A stretch of DNA of 64,000 nt from Ambrosia x helenae (GCA_030844895.1 CM061228.1:38823463-38887462); one strand, 5' to 3'; positions 1 through 11,269 are shown, counted from the stretch's first letter. Notes: generated from the letters alone by a model not told the origin. Made by a program: numbers and translations.

Positions 1-1380
1 AAATGAAACTGAAATAGAAAAGGATTCTATAATCAGCAATCAGATTTTTCATGAATCACTTATTCAAAATCGATCTACAGGTTTGACAAATTATTCACAG
101 ACAGAAGAAGAAATGAAACATAGAATTGATAGAAGAAATACAATCAAAAATCAAATAGAAATAATGAAAAAAAAGAAAAAGAATAATGGAGAATCACCCC
201 CCAAAATTTGGAAAATATTAAAAAGAAATAATATTGAATTAATAGTTAAATTTTTGATTGAAAAAATATACATAGATGTTTTTCTATGTATCATTAATAT
301 GCGCAGAATCCCTCTACAACTTTTTATGGAATCAACAAAAAAAATTATTGAGAAATACTTTGACAATAATGAAACAAATCAAGATCAAGAAAAGATTAAT
401 AAAACAAAACAAAATAAAATTAACTTTATTTCGACTATGACTATAAAAAAGGCTTTTGATAATCTTAGAAATAGTAAGCGGAAGTCACATATTTTTTTTG
501 ATTTATCTTACTTGTCACAAAAATATGTATTTTTCAAATTATCACAAACCCAGGTTATTAACTTCAATAAGTTAAGATCTATTCTTCAGTATAATGGACC
601 GTCTTTTTTCTTAAGAATGAAATAAAGGATTTTTTTGGAAGACAAGGAATATTTGATTCCGAAGTAAGACAGAATAAACTTCCAAATTATGGAATGAATC
701 CATGGAAAAACTGGTTAAGAGGTCATTGTCAATACGATTTATCTCAGATTAGATGGTCTAGATTAGTCCCACAAAAATGGCCAAATGGAAAAAATAAATG
801 CCAGCCGTCTAAAAATAAGGATCTAAAAAAATGGTATTCCTACGAAAAAGACCAATTATTTGATTACAAAAAAAAACAAAATTCGAAAGTCTATTTATTA
901 CCAAAAAAAGAAGAGAATTTTCAAAAAAACTATAGATATGATCGTTTATCATATCAATATATTCATTCCGAAACTAAGAAGAAGTCCTATATTTATAGAT
1001 CATCATTAGAAACAAATAAGAAGCAAGAAAATTCCACCAGAAAAAAAGAAAAAATTGTTAACATACTCAAAAATATTCCTATCAAGAATGATCTAGGAAA
1101 AAGTGAGATTATATATATGAAAAAAAAAACAGATAGAAAATATTGGGGTTGGAAATGGAATAAAAATATTAAGGTTGAACCTAATAAGGACCAAATACAA
1201 ATAGGGGATAAAATTCATAATAATGGTCTTTTTTATCTTCCGATTGATTCAAATTCCAAAATCAATTACAAAAAGGTCTTTTTTGATTGGATGGGAATGA
1301 ATGAAAAATTCTTAATCTTAAATCGCTTCATATCAAATCCGAAATTTTTTTTATTTCCAGAGTTTGTGATACTTTATCAT
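1..1380 (+). pseudogene. ycf1: Nuclear plastid insertion: C-terminal part of ycf1 (TIC214)
   Basis: Ycf1/TIC214 is a plastid-encoded inner-envelope component linked to protein import. The reading frame is already open at the window edge (frame 2) and runs to a stop at 623-625, then resumes in frame 1 from about position 616 (NEIKDFFG follows directly) to about 1379. The break looks like a single missing base near 611-616. The lysine/asparagine-rich low-complexity protein, the WKNWLRGHCQYDLSQIRWSR block and the late FFDWMGMNE and FPEF blocks are characteristic of the Ycf1 C-terminal half. Homology fades at about 1380, before the normal Ycf1 terminus, into non-plastid AT-rich DNA. The flanking transposons argue for a nuclear insertion (NUPT) rather than a plastid contig. 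With one visible frameshift over about 1.4 kb it looks fairly young. Confidence 0.9.
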
Positions 1381-2215
1381 AAATATATATATCAAATATT
1401 TTATATGTAATATATCTTTTATATATTAAATAAATATATTACGTTTTCTTCTCTCTATACATTAACATTCCAAAGCATGAAATCCTACATGGCACTCAAA
1501 GAGGTCATCTTCCCCCTTTGAGTGTGCCGTGTAACATCCTCCTTATTTCCATCTAAAAGTTTCTTTCTCTCTAATGTTTCCCCCACAATTTTAAAGCGTT
1601 TATAACTTTTATATACGAGATTTTAAAAAAAATTACACCAAATTAACGAACATTTTATTATCTTCCCAACGAGTACCATAGTGCTATACAAAAAACAAAA
1701 AAAAAATGATATTTTTTTATCAGTTTTTGTTCATACAGGAAAAAAACACAATATGTTCAGGTAATTCATTATTCATTAATAATGTCTAGACAAGTCACTA
1801 ATCATATTCAAACTAGGAATTATATTTTCTTGAAGAGCATAATAGGTTAAAACCTCCCCTTTCCAAAAAAAAAAAAGTCACACCTTGAAGAATACCGCCT
1901 TAATCACGCCCTGCAATGGTTGTTTCTAGCTCTGCTCCGCATCCAAACATACATCTTCTTTTTAATATACATTTTTGTTCTTATTCACGTGATTAAAACT
2001 GTTGTTTTTTCATATTATAGTACATTAATTTCTATGTTACATCAACACATATTTTATCACATCATATTAGCTTTATCTATCCCTGAAAAGCTTCCGGGAT
2101 ATAATCTAGTTTACTTATATAGTCTCGCGAGTCTAGTAAAAATCGGGATATGAAGCTTTGAGCTCAAACTTTTCTATTAAATGAGTTCTACTTTGAGTTC
2201 ATTTAAGTTTGTTCA
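1381..2215. other. AT-rich intergenic DNA with one stem-loop
   Basis: I see no supported gene. An imperfect hairpin lies at 1491-1528, with arms GGCACTCAAAG and CTTTGAGTGTGCC, and could be the core of a decayed MITE. A short open frame at 1920-2153 is hydrophobic and unrecognised; I treat it as chance. Confidence 0.5.
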
Positions 2216-2223
2216 GTTTATTC

Positions 2224-2535
2224 TAGGAGTGCAAACAAGCCAAGCTTGAATGAACCCGAACTTTACTTATCAAGCTTTAGCCGGCTCACGAGTCTAAGAA
2301 ATTTCATTTTTTATATTATTTTACTTAGTATATTAAATATTAATAATAATTATTTATAAAATTATGTAAAAATCTATGTTTAATATCAATAAATCATAAA
2401 CGAACTGAGCTCGAGCTTGGAAAAATTACCTACAAGCCGAGCTCGAGCTTTAGAAGCAAAGCTCTAATCGAGTCGAGTTCGAGCTTTTATAAGTTAAACG
2501 AACTCGACTTTGAGCTCAGCTCATTTGTAGCCTTA
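2224..2535. mobile_element. hAT-type fold-back MITE, GAGCTCGAGC-phrase family
   Basis: The 312-bp element is bordered by an exact 8-bp direct repeat GTTTATTC (2216-2223 and 2536-2543), the duplication size typical of hAT insertion. The ends are imperfect inverted repeats, about 15 of 23 positions matching, starting TAGGAGTGCAAAC on the left and TAAGGCTACAAA on the reverse complement of the right. The two halves are built from short degenerate words such as AGCTCGAGC and GAGCTC that are largely self-complementary, around an AT-rich middle. There is no coding capacity, so it would be non-autonomous. Confidence 0.8.
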
Positions 2536-2546
2536 GTTTATTCTTA

Positions 2547-2660
2547 CACTAGTACAAATGATAGGCTAAAGACGGGTGAATAAGCTTTTAAGACCGGGTT
2601 TACGGCCCCGTCTTTTGCCATCGCGTCTTTTGGTCACTCTGCAAGAGACGAGGATCAAGT
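2547..2660 (+). mobile_element. Possible CACTA-type terminus
   Basis: The sequence starts CACTAGTACAAA and continues into a GACGGG/GGCCCCGTC-containing stretch reminiscent of non-autonomous plant CACTA (En/Spm) ends. I could not find the opposite terminus or a 3-bp duplication, so this is only a resemblance. Confidence 0.3.
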
Positions 2661-3019
2661 AGATTAAATGGGGCCCACCACATTAAGATCGTTGAATGTT
2701 TGTAATTCTAGAACTGTTCCCTACAACTCATAGGGTTGTTTTCAGCAGGTATGGAATTTCAAAATGAGTGAGGTATTAGAATTATATGGGGCGAGGCATA
2801 AGCAGAATTGTCCATGAGTACCTCACTACTAGCATGGTAATACCGTCGCCGGTAGTGCTGGTAAGGGTCATGTGGACCTTTTGCTGGTTGTAGTTAATAG
2901 GCGTTAACCATGGAATTTAAATGCAACGGTCCAATTTTGACCATTAAAATAATTGCAACGGTCATATTTTTTGACCTTTTATTTTTCAATTGACCGTTTA
3001 AAAAGTTGTTTATATAAAA

Positions 3020-4665
3020 ATGTTTCCACGGTTTAAGATAAAAAAACACAAATTTTCTCATATTTCACTCTATTTTTCCTCCTATTTCACTCTATTTTTC
3101 CTCCATGCTTTTAAAAAAAAGAGTGACGTTGAAGAAGATCAAATTTGCATTCCCCCGTTTGAAATGCACCCAATTTTAAATTCAACTGATAGTAGCCTAA
3201 AATTTTTCAAGGATCTTGCTAAGCAAGCTGAAGAAGAAGCCACAACAACATCTAAAAAAATTGTGCCACGTGATCGCTAGGGAGGCAATATTTGTATAAT
3301 GGATGATTATTTTGTCGACAGACCTAAATACATCGAGGCTATGTTTAAAGGGGAATTGGATTTTATAAATCCAAACATTGCCTCATTGGCCAGCGATAAT
3401 CTGTACTTAATAAATTCTCAACAACAGTCTCAACTTTCAATGTATTGGCCGACAATGAACTTTCTAACTTTCAATCTCTTTCAGTTTTGAAAATGGATAG
3501 TTTTCGGTTAACAAAAGTTCATTGTTGGCCAATACTTTGAAAGTTGGGACTGTTGTGGGGAATTTCTTAAGTATAGATTATTGTCGGCCAATGAAACAAT
3601 GTTTGGATTATTAAAATCCAATTCCCCATGTTTAAACAAAGTTTTCGTATGTCGAAACGTCTATTTTTAAAAATTGTAGCAGATGTTGAAGCAAACTTCG
3701 AATGGTTCATAAAAGGCTTGCACGGTCGGGTTAGAAAGAGTTTTACGCCCATACAAAAAGTATCTTTAGCAGTGAAACAACTCGCAACCAGTAATTCTCC
3801 AAATGAATAGTATGAGTATTTATGTATGTCTGAGAGGACGTCGCGTGAATGTTTACAATTTTTTTGCAATGTTGTCATTAAGTTATGCGGGGCTGAGTTT
3901 TTACGAAGACCAACAAGTCACGACATTGCATGTTTGTATGAAGCACACGAAAAAAGACATCACCTTCCCGGCATGATCGGTAGCATTGATTGCACTCATT
4001 TAGTTTGGCGAGCATGTTCTAGGGAATTACGAGGACAATATATGTGAGGTGATCACCAATACCCTACGATCATGCTAGAAGCGGTTGCTTCGCAAGATAT
4101 GTGGTTTCAGCATGGTTTTTTGTCCCCCAGTTCACTTAAAGACATCAATGTTCTCCAATAATCTCCAGTTTTTCTTACCCTACAAAACAGAACGACGCTG
4201 AAGTGTCTATTTACTTCTAATGACCACTTATCTAAACACTGATATTATCTTACTGATGGCATCTACCCTACCTGGTCAACATTTGTGAAAGCGTTTCGAT
4301 ATCCGACCGATCCAAAGGAAAAGAAATTAGTTAGGGCGCAAAAGGGGGCAAGGAAGGATGTGGAGCAAGCGTTCGGCGCATTAAAGGGGAAATGGGGAAT
4401 TAGCAACCGACCCTTGAGGTCAACGACCGTTGATAGGTATAGAGTCATCGTCTATACGTGCATGATATTGCACGATATGATCATTAAAGACGAGGATCGT
4501 GCGATATCACTGGTCCACATAAGCGATCCCCGAGTCCAAGCGGTGTTCGATGAAGGTGCCTATGAGGAGTTGAGAGACTTCGATATGCATTTCCGACTTC
4601 GAAATTATCTCGTGGAACATCTAGCCGCACTTGATTTACCGCACCTCGAAATGGATTCCGAATAG
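3020..4665 (+). pseudogene. PIF/Harbinger transposase (DDE_Tnp_4 type), degenerate and interrupted
   Basis: PIF/Harbinger transposases cut and paste elements with 3-bp TTA/TAA duplications through a DDE catalytic triad. Pieces appear in order: an acidic N-terminal region (3130-3290), the DDYFVDRPKYIEAMF segment (3299-3349), then after an inserted MITE the segment from 3637. Next come SERTSRECLQFF (3826-3861), LPGMIGSIDCTHLVW with the first catalytic Asp (about 3964-4008), LTDGIYPTW with the second Asp (about 4252-4278), and KDVEQAFGALKGKW with the catalytic Glu (about 4354-4395). An ILHDMII block and a conserved tail end at 4665. It is dead: in-frame stops at about 3808-3810 and 4045-4047, the latter a likely CGA-to-TGA change before GDH, and more near 4150-4240. 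The upstream CAACGGTC repeats (2925-2965) resemble leader regions of such elements. I could not find the element's TIRs. Confidence 0.85.
3350..3627. mobile_element. Mutator-type MITE with long TIRs inside the Harbinger transposase
   Basis: The 278-bp insert is flanked by an exact 9-bp direct repeat ATGTTTAAA (3341-3349 and 3628-3636), the size typical of Mutator-like insertions. Its ends are long inverted repeats: GGGGAATTGGATTTTA on the left is mirrored by TAAAATCCAATTCCCC on the right, and similarity continues inward for roughly 110 bp. It has no coding capacity. Insert plus one duplication copy is 287 bp, not a multiple of three, yet the transposase frame before 3349 continues exactly in the frame that starts at 3637. 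The reading frame was therefore intact at this point before insertion. Confidence 0.9.
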
Positions 4666-5086
4666 TTTTTCTTTATTTATTTTATTTTTAATTTATATGT
4701 GTTTGAATTTTTTTTGTTTATATATTTTTATTTATATATCTTAAACTTGTCAAGTTACATCAACATAGAAGGTAGACGGGCAACAAGCTGCGCCGCCATC
4801 CCTTTCTGTTTGAATTTCTATGTTTTATTTAGTTTTAGTATTGTAAGTTTATTTTATTAGTTGAATAATATGTTTAATTAATGTTTATTTAACAAAAAAT
4901 AGAAAAAAAACATTTTAGTGAAGTGAATCAGTGAAGTGCTTGCTAAAAAAAACTGTTTCAGTCAGGTAAATCAGTGAAATGATGTGGCAAAGCAGATTGG
5001 TGTAAATGAAGTTGAAAAAAAACTATGGTTACACCCTTCCCCTAAGTTGATAAATGTAGCATGATTTAAAGATTTGGTAACTAGTA
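4666..5086. other. AT-rich 3' flank of the Harbinger remnant
   Basis: No gene seen. A short direct repeat of AGTGAAGTG/AATCAGTGAA words occurs around 4915-4985. The 3' end of the Harbinger element is presumably here but I cannot place it. Confidence 0.5.
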
Positions 5087-5094
5087 ATAAAAAC

Positions 5095-5935
5095 TAGGGC
5101 TGCAAACGAACTGAAATTTCAGCGAACAATTCATAAAGCATTCGGCGGGAAGTTCGTTTGTGTTCGTTCGTTTAATAAATGAACGAACACGAACAAAAAA
5201 CTTCGTTCGTTTAGTTAAACGAACGAACATGAACAGAGGTTGCGTTCGTTCGTTTATGTTCGTGAACGTTCGTTAACATGTTCATTTATGTTCGTTTGTG
5301 TTGATAATTTATTAGGTTTTTAGTTTTATAATTTTTTATATTCTTATATATTTTTATTTATTTTATCCAAATAAATAATATATGTGAGGTAAATATATAA
5401 CTATATGAGATTAATAAACATACTTTTAATATCCAAGTTCATTATATTTCCAAACTCCAGTGCTGATGCCCTTCACCTTTGACGACCTCTACCATCCACC
5501 TCCGACACCCTCCTCCATCCACCTCCAATGCGAATTTAGTTTTTTGAGACACTATTTTATTATGTTTTCCAATATTATGTTAAGTACTAAGTATATTTGG
5601 ATAATTAGGTTATATTTTGGATGAATATATATTTGGATAATTACTAAGTATATGTGTGTGAATTCGATCTTATTCGAAAGTTAATATATGTCCGTTTGTA
5701 TTTGTTTATGTTCATGAACACTTATTTGTGTTCATTAATGTTCGTTTATGTTCAAGTGCGTTCATGAACAAAATTAACAAACGAACACGAATACGAGTGT
5801 TTTCTTAACAAACGAACACGAACAAAAAATCCCGCTCGGTAAGTGTTTATGAACTATTCGTGAACACTTAATTTTCTTAACAGGCGAACATGAACAAAGC
5901 ATTGTTCGTGTTTGTTCAGTTCATTTGCAGCCCTA
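5095..5935. mobile_element. hAT-type fold-back element, GTTCGTTCG-phrase family
   Basis: The 841-bp element has an exact 8-bp target duplication ATAAAAAC (5087-5094 and 5936-5943). Its terminal inverted repeats match at 20 of 21 positions: TAGGGCTGCAAACGAACTGA on the left against TAGGGCTGCAAATGAACTGA read inward from the right. The outer parts (5130-5300 and 5690-5930) are made almost entirely of degenerate, mutually complementary words such as GTTCGTTCG, CGAACGAAC and GTTCGTGAACG, and the middle is AT-rich without a usable ORF. The TSD size and TIR start point to a non-autonomous hAT-superfamily element. Confidence 0.88.
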
Positions 5936-5943
5936 ATAAAAAC

Positions 5944-6867
5944 TAATTTGATTCCGAATTAATTATATAATTACAATGTTTAAGTGGACTTTAGATTGCA
6001 TCAATATCTTCGTAATGTTAAAAAATAAATAACATGAACGGATATGGCTTCAAAGTGGCGTAACATGAAACACGATGAACATTTATTAATTTTAGTATTT
6101 TCCATGTCTTTTTGGGAGACCACATACATTATAATATACACCACATTACCAAATATCCCGTCAACCACATAATTTTCTATAAAGCATGCTTAAATTAAAC
6201 AAAATCAAAATACCTGTTTGACTAAGAATTGTTCATTGCCGTTTTTATTTCTTTCAGTTTAGTGCTTAACATAATTGTTTCTTAACTTTATATTTTTTTG
6301 ATCTATAAACACATTACAACTCTTTCCCGGCTCGAAAATAAGTAGATAGTTAACCAAGCATCAACCGGAGTGTAAGCTATGTTTTGTTCTACAAAAAGCG
6401 CAATTTTATAACCCAAATGAAAGCGTCATATAAAATCTCACTCTATAAAGATTCTCGCTTAAGTTATACGAATATTTTGATATGGCGTTATACATGTATA
6501 CAAAAAAATATATGCAAGTATACCAGAGGCCTAGAAATGTAATATATAAAATGTTTACATCACAAGTAAATACACCATAGACTCATAGACCATATTTGTG
6601 ACATGTGTAAGGAAGGCTTGGCAAACAAAATGGAAACAGAAAGTAGGGAGATCGTGATCACTTTGCCTCTGCGTTTGACCGTGTACATGTTCTATCTCCT
6701 TTTAGTTGTTTGTTTATTCATCATGAGAAACACAAGTACATGATTGCCATTTATTGTATCATTGAAGTGTAAGAGAAAGATACGTAGAAAATGATACACA
6801 AAAGGAGAGGAATAAGAATAGAAGGTCCCCTGAACCTTCTCGGTCCTAAGACATATAGGTCATAGAT
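5944..6867. other. Intergenic, no gene recognised
   Basis: AT-rich sequence without a supported ORF or structured RNA. Nothing beyond background composition was noticed. Confidence 0.5.
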
Positions 6868-6878
6868 TAATATGAGCA

Positions 6879-7051
6879 TAAGGTCCTGGGTTCGAATCTT
6901 ACAAAAGGGGGTTTTCTCATAATTATTATGAGTTTCCTCTTGAATTGGTGACTTGGTGGTGGAATATGATCGCGGGGCAACATTGGTGGCACGATGATAC
7001 TCCAGTGTTCCGTGAGTGATTCCAATTTATTGGCCGTTCAAAAAAAAATAA

Positions 7052-7077
<26 letters not shown>
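6879..7077 (+). mobile_element. 5'-truncated SINE
   Basis: The body starts almost at a Pol III B-box-like motif GGTTCGAATC (6889-6898) and ends in an A-rich/(AAT)n tail (7040-7077). An 11-bp direct repeat TAATATGAGCA flanks it (6868-6878 and 7078-7088). Tail plus TSD fit LINE-mediated retroposition. No A-box-like head is present, so the copy is 5' truncated. Confidence 0.7.
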
Positions 7078-7082
<5 letters not shown>

Positions 7083-7088
7083 TGAGCA

Positions 7089-7682
7089 AATGATTAGAGT
7101 AGGAGGGTTTAATACTCCCTTTTGGAGGTCTAGGGGGTTTGTCCCTTATAACCATTAAGATTGCATGTTACCCAAAATGAGAACAATCTTGCTCAAGTGT
7201 GCATCTTACACCTCTTACCTGGTAACAATGTTTATTCCAATATTTTCTCATTTGAACCTTCAATTACCCGAAATGACTTGACAACGCTAAAATCACTAAC
7301 AATGTTCAACTCATAGATAAGATTCCAACTAAAAGCAAATGTTTTTAAAAAAAAGTTGAAGTTAATATTGGGTGGGGTTGGGTCCAATTGCCAAAGCTGT
7401 TGAAGTTAAGGTGTTGCTTCCCTTGAGATAAATAGTTCGAGCTCCGTTAAAGACGAATTTAATGTAATTTAAACCACTAAAGGAAAATAAGATACTAACT
7501 TGGAAGCAAGTGTTTAACTATGTCGCCTTTAGTAGGTGAGAATATTTCACTTGCTTTAGCATTTAATGCCCTAACTAACATTTTTCATGTTTCATATTCA
7601 TGTTGTTTGAGGAAAATGTTGGGGATATGTTAAATGTATTTAATTAAAATTATAATTTAGTAAATTGTAATTATAAATAAGA
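7089..7682. other. Intergenic, no gene recognised
   Basis: No supported coding region or repeat structure was seen in this stretch. Confidence 0.5.
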
Positions 7683-7888
7683 CTCTGGCTATTTGGTTGA
7701 TTAAGTGTTGAATCATTAAGATGGTCTGAATGGTTAAGAGGCTCTGAATGGTTAAGAGCTGAATTATTCAGCATCTCTTATTACTTTAATGGTTCAACAC
7801 TTAATCATTCCATTCAGATGCTGAAACAAACAGTCTGAATGCTAAATGATTCATACCTGAATGATTAAGAGGCTACCAAACAACCCCT
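7683..7888. mobile_element. Fold-back MITE-like repeat
   Basis: The ends are inverted (GGCTATTTGGTTG on the left, ACCAAACAACCCC on the right). The interior repeats the words TCTGAATGGTTAAGAG and GAATGATTAAGAGG in opposing orientation, so the whole segment can fold on itself. I could not confirm a target duplication, so the superfamily is open; hAT-like is plausible. Confidence 0.55.
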
Positions 7889-8630
7889 TAATGTGGTGAA
7901 TTAAAGACTAAAATTTTGAGTAGATGTTATTGTTTTTTAACTAGAGATTTTATGTCACTTAATTAGAATATTTATGTCTCAAATTAAGTAAACTATTCAT
8001 ACGTCCATGCTCTTATATAATGGAAGATTTCGTGCCTCATTTGATACAGAGAAAAATATAGTAAGAAATGCATGCATACATGAAGAGTTTTTAGAGAAGA
8101 AGAAAAACTTGACCCACATGTTGAAAACTTGGAGATATAAGTTTTTCTCTACTCAATTCTCCTACTTTATCACCCTCTTTTGTTACGCAAATTCTAAAAC
8201 CACAACATATCTGATGTAACCTCGGGCGCGTGGCCTTTTCCGGCAATATAGACTGCTTTGGTTGTTGTACCCTGGGAAACATGTGCGTTGTCTTTAGTAG
8301 AGACGCAAAATCTGTTTTAAGGGAAGTGTGTTTACCACGTGCCCCTGCCACAACTGTTAACATATGTTTATTCTTTCTTGTAGAGAAGATCGTATAAAAA
8401 GACACGGTTTAAGGTTTCGTTGAACATTATGTAAAGGTTCGTATGAGAAGACGCAATTCAAACTCATGCTGAAGACTATAGTTTGAATCGTTTTATTTAC
8501 ATGTGTTGTATTTTATGTTATTTTTGTTTGGATTTATACACGATACAGGTATGACAATTTCTCAAATTTATAAAGAGTGTGTCTTTATTATTTTTATTAA
8601 AATTATTTTAATAAAATCGTTACCTATGTC
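7889..8630. other. Intergenic, no gene recognised
   Basis: Overlapping short frames at 8007-8405 on both strands have no recognisable motif and are treated as chance. A direct CAATTCAAACTCATGCTGAA-like stretch near 8450 has no partner in the window that I noticed. Confidence 0.45.
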
Positions 8631-9191
8631 TTAGACCATGTGTAGTGGTGTAAAAATTTGGAGCCCCTCACTTGGGCATTTTTTGACATGTGGTGTAACA
8701 TTTCGCATTAAATTCCTTGTACGTCAAATTTCTTCATTTATCGTCCTTTTAAAAAAATATTTCGTGACACATTTGGACCCTAGTACCCTATTATAAACAT
8801 ATAATATCTATATATTAGTAATAAAATTGTTAAAAAAAATGGCATGGGCCGGGGTTCGAACCCGAGCCCATGGCCGGTTCAAACACACACCACAACAGTC
8901 CCACCATCTGGTCTACATGCTTGTTTGGTTCAGAACCCACGCGTCTTTTCTATATATTGTGCATAAATCATAACAGTTGACTTGGAAAGTCAACTGTGAT
9001 GATAATCAACCATAATTAGATCACCAATCCGTGTTTGTAATCCATCTAAGGCATAATTACTGATTGAGGAGGATAACTCGCATCATATGCACGACCAATT
9101 ATCATTAAAACATTCCTGAATCGAGCCCAATCACGCGTCAAGGATTAAACACGAGTTAACCATTACCCAATTTAACCCACAAGCCTTCCAC

Positions 9192-9199
9192 TATAAATT
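9192..9199 (+). promoter_or_regulatory. LTR TATA box (copy at 13635-13642)
   Basis: TATAAATT lies about 500 bp into the LTR, in a CT-rich context followed by a plausible U3/R transition. The same motif is kept in the 3' LTR. Confidence 0.5.
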
Positions 9200-9685
9200 G
9201 GAACCTCCTCTACCACCTAAACTCGCCGATATCATTATCCTCGTCTTCAATTTCTGCTAAAAAAACATCTTTCAAGCTTCTTTGATCATACAGTTGACTT
9301 TTTCGTTGACTATCTCTAAACACACGATTTCGCCTTGTAAGTTTTTAATTCGTTGTTGGGTTTTGATCTTTGGCATCCTACGAACAATAGCCCCATCATA
9401 TCAGGGGCTATTGGTTGTCAATTGTGGTTATTAAGAAACTTAGGGTTTGGCCGATTCGAATTGGGGAAGAACGATTCTGCAGACCACCATATATAATTAA
9501 TTCTGATCCAGAATCATCACCAACTGATCAACAGATCAGTTGGTGTGGCCTCTTTTGTCTAACAAGCGAACCGGCCGGGTGGCCAGGGTTCGAGTCCCGT
9601 TTAAAGCTTTTTTTTTTTCTTATTAATTGGAAACATTATTAATAACATATATAATTAATATCAAACCAAGTATATTCGTTCTCAG

Positions 9686-9760
9686 GGTCTAGCCCAGTTA
9701 GTGGCTAGGCTTGTGATTAAAACGCGAACCGGTCCCAAACCCGGGTTCGATTCTTGGCAT
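9686..9760 (+). repeat. tRNA-like (SINE-head) module in the LTR, copy at 14128-14206
   Basis: The segment has a D-arm/A-box-like part TAGCCCAGTTAGTGGCTA (9690-9707). It is followed by a T-arm/B-box-like part CCGGGTTCGATTCTTGG (9741-9757) whose 5-bp stem can pair with G-U allowed. Another B-box-like GGTTCGAGTCC lies at 9587-9597, and GGTTCGAACCC-type sequence occurs near 8850-8870. This looks like tRNA-derived sequence absorbed into the LTR, not a functional tRNA. Confidence 0.5.
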
Positions 9761-11257
9761 CAACAAAACTTTTTTTTAAAAACTTATATATATATATATA
9801 TTCCTTAGTATTTTTAAAATTCATTTTAAAATACTAAAACTATTTTATATATTCTACAAAAATTATTTCATGTTATTCTGGTGGAAAAGTTTAACATACA
9901 ATTTTTAGTTTTCCAAAATTTATTTATTTAATATATATAATAAATAATTCAAGTTTATTCTATTTTATTTATAAAATTCTATAAAGATATCAAAACAATT
10001 ATATAAATTTCCACAAAAATTATTCTGAGTTTATATAACATTAAACTTTTCTGAAATGATTTTTATTTCTGAAAAATCATTTATTTAATATTTTTAATCA
10101 ATTTTTGTTAGTTTTAATCATAAATAAATCATAATAAATTCATTTTCAATATTTTTGCACCAAAATTTTATATAAATTATTTCTATTTATTTAGAACAGA
10201 AATACAATTTTTAAATTAATAATTCTGTAATTTTAATATTTTTAAATATTAAAGTTATATTTTGACAAATTGAAATAAATAGATTTAATAATCTATTTTT
10301 AAGAAAATAATTTTATAAAAATTATTTTCATGCTTAAAACTCTATATTGTGACCATCTTTTTACAAAAAGACTTTTGTTTATTTATTTATCAAATTTTCT
10401 TATTTATTAAACATTTTATTTATTAATCAAACGAGCACTTATCCCCAATTCGAAGCCCTAGAATATATTTGTAGACTAGAAAGACTTAGACATATTTATT
10501 ATCTTAATTATAGGGTAATACTTGGCATCGTTGGGCAACATATATTCTATTTTTCACGAGACATAACATTTTGCTAAGGTGAGTTTTACATAGCCCCTTT
10601 TCTATTTTCATTATTTTTGGGGTGAAACATGTTACAACATTTTATATGCAATTCAATCATAATGTGTCTATGTGTTTTTCTATGTTGCATTATGTCTTAA
10701 ACATGACTAGGGTAAGCACAATATTCTAGCATAATCATTAACACTGATCAGCCGACGGTATACAATGATAAATTTATTGGACTGACAATCCCACCCGGAT
10801 ACGTGCCTCCTACATAGGTAGCGTGGGTGATTGTTATCGCATAACATAATCGAGTGAACCATGAGCGTATGGGATGGACTACAATATTCTAGTCACAAGG
10901 GTTGATTATGCACTCGATTTACTTCTAGTATGTTTTCACATATGGACTAGACTTGCCATGACACTTGATTTGTACAAGCTTTATTCGATTATCAAAACCT
11001 ATGTAATTCTCACCAACTTTTGTTGACCCAAAATATTTTCAAACTTAAAATGTTTCAGGTTATAGCTTTGCTTGAAGATTAGAGTTAATGTTTGAAGATT
11101 TGTATTTAGTATTTCCCATTGATGTACAAATTCTGTTAGAACAATGTATGTAATTTATTTAATTAATTATTGAAACTTATTATTTACCATGAGCTACTGA
11201 ACAATCATCAATACGTGACATCCCGATGTTTCCGCCATCGGTTGGGGTGTTACAGAT

Positions 11258-11269
11258 TGGTATCAGAGC
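11258..11269 (+). other. Primer-binding site, initiator tRNA-Met type
   Basis: TGGTATCAGAGC lies three bases after the 5' LTR end. It is the standard plant PBS complementary to the 3' end of initiator tRNA-Met. Confidence 0.9.

Larger units (their letters stand above)
8694..11254 (+). repeat. 5' LTR of the 8.7-15.7 kb element
   Basis: The 2561-bp LTR starts TGTAACATTTCG and ends GGGGTGTTACA. It contains a TATA-like TATAAATT at 9192-9199 and several Pol III box-like motifs (see 9686-9760). Very AT-rich from about 9770 to 10600. Confidence 0.9.

Noticed and set aside
9415..9642. Open frame in the LTR, repeated at 13857-14084
   Set aside because: It is present only because the LTR is duplicated, starts at a non-ATG codon and has no protein motif.
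9690..9757. Functional tRNA gene
   Set aside because: D-arm- and T-arm-like parts exist but I cannot form a convincing acceptor stem and anticodon arm; better read as a SINE-head relic.
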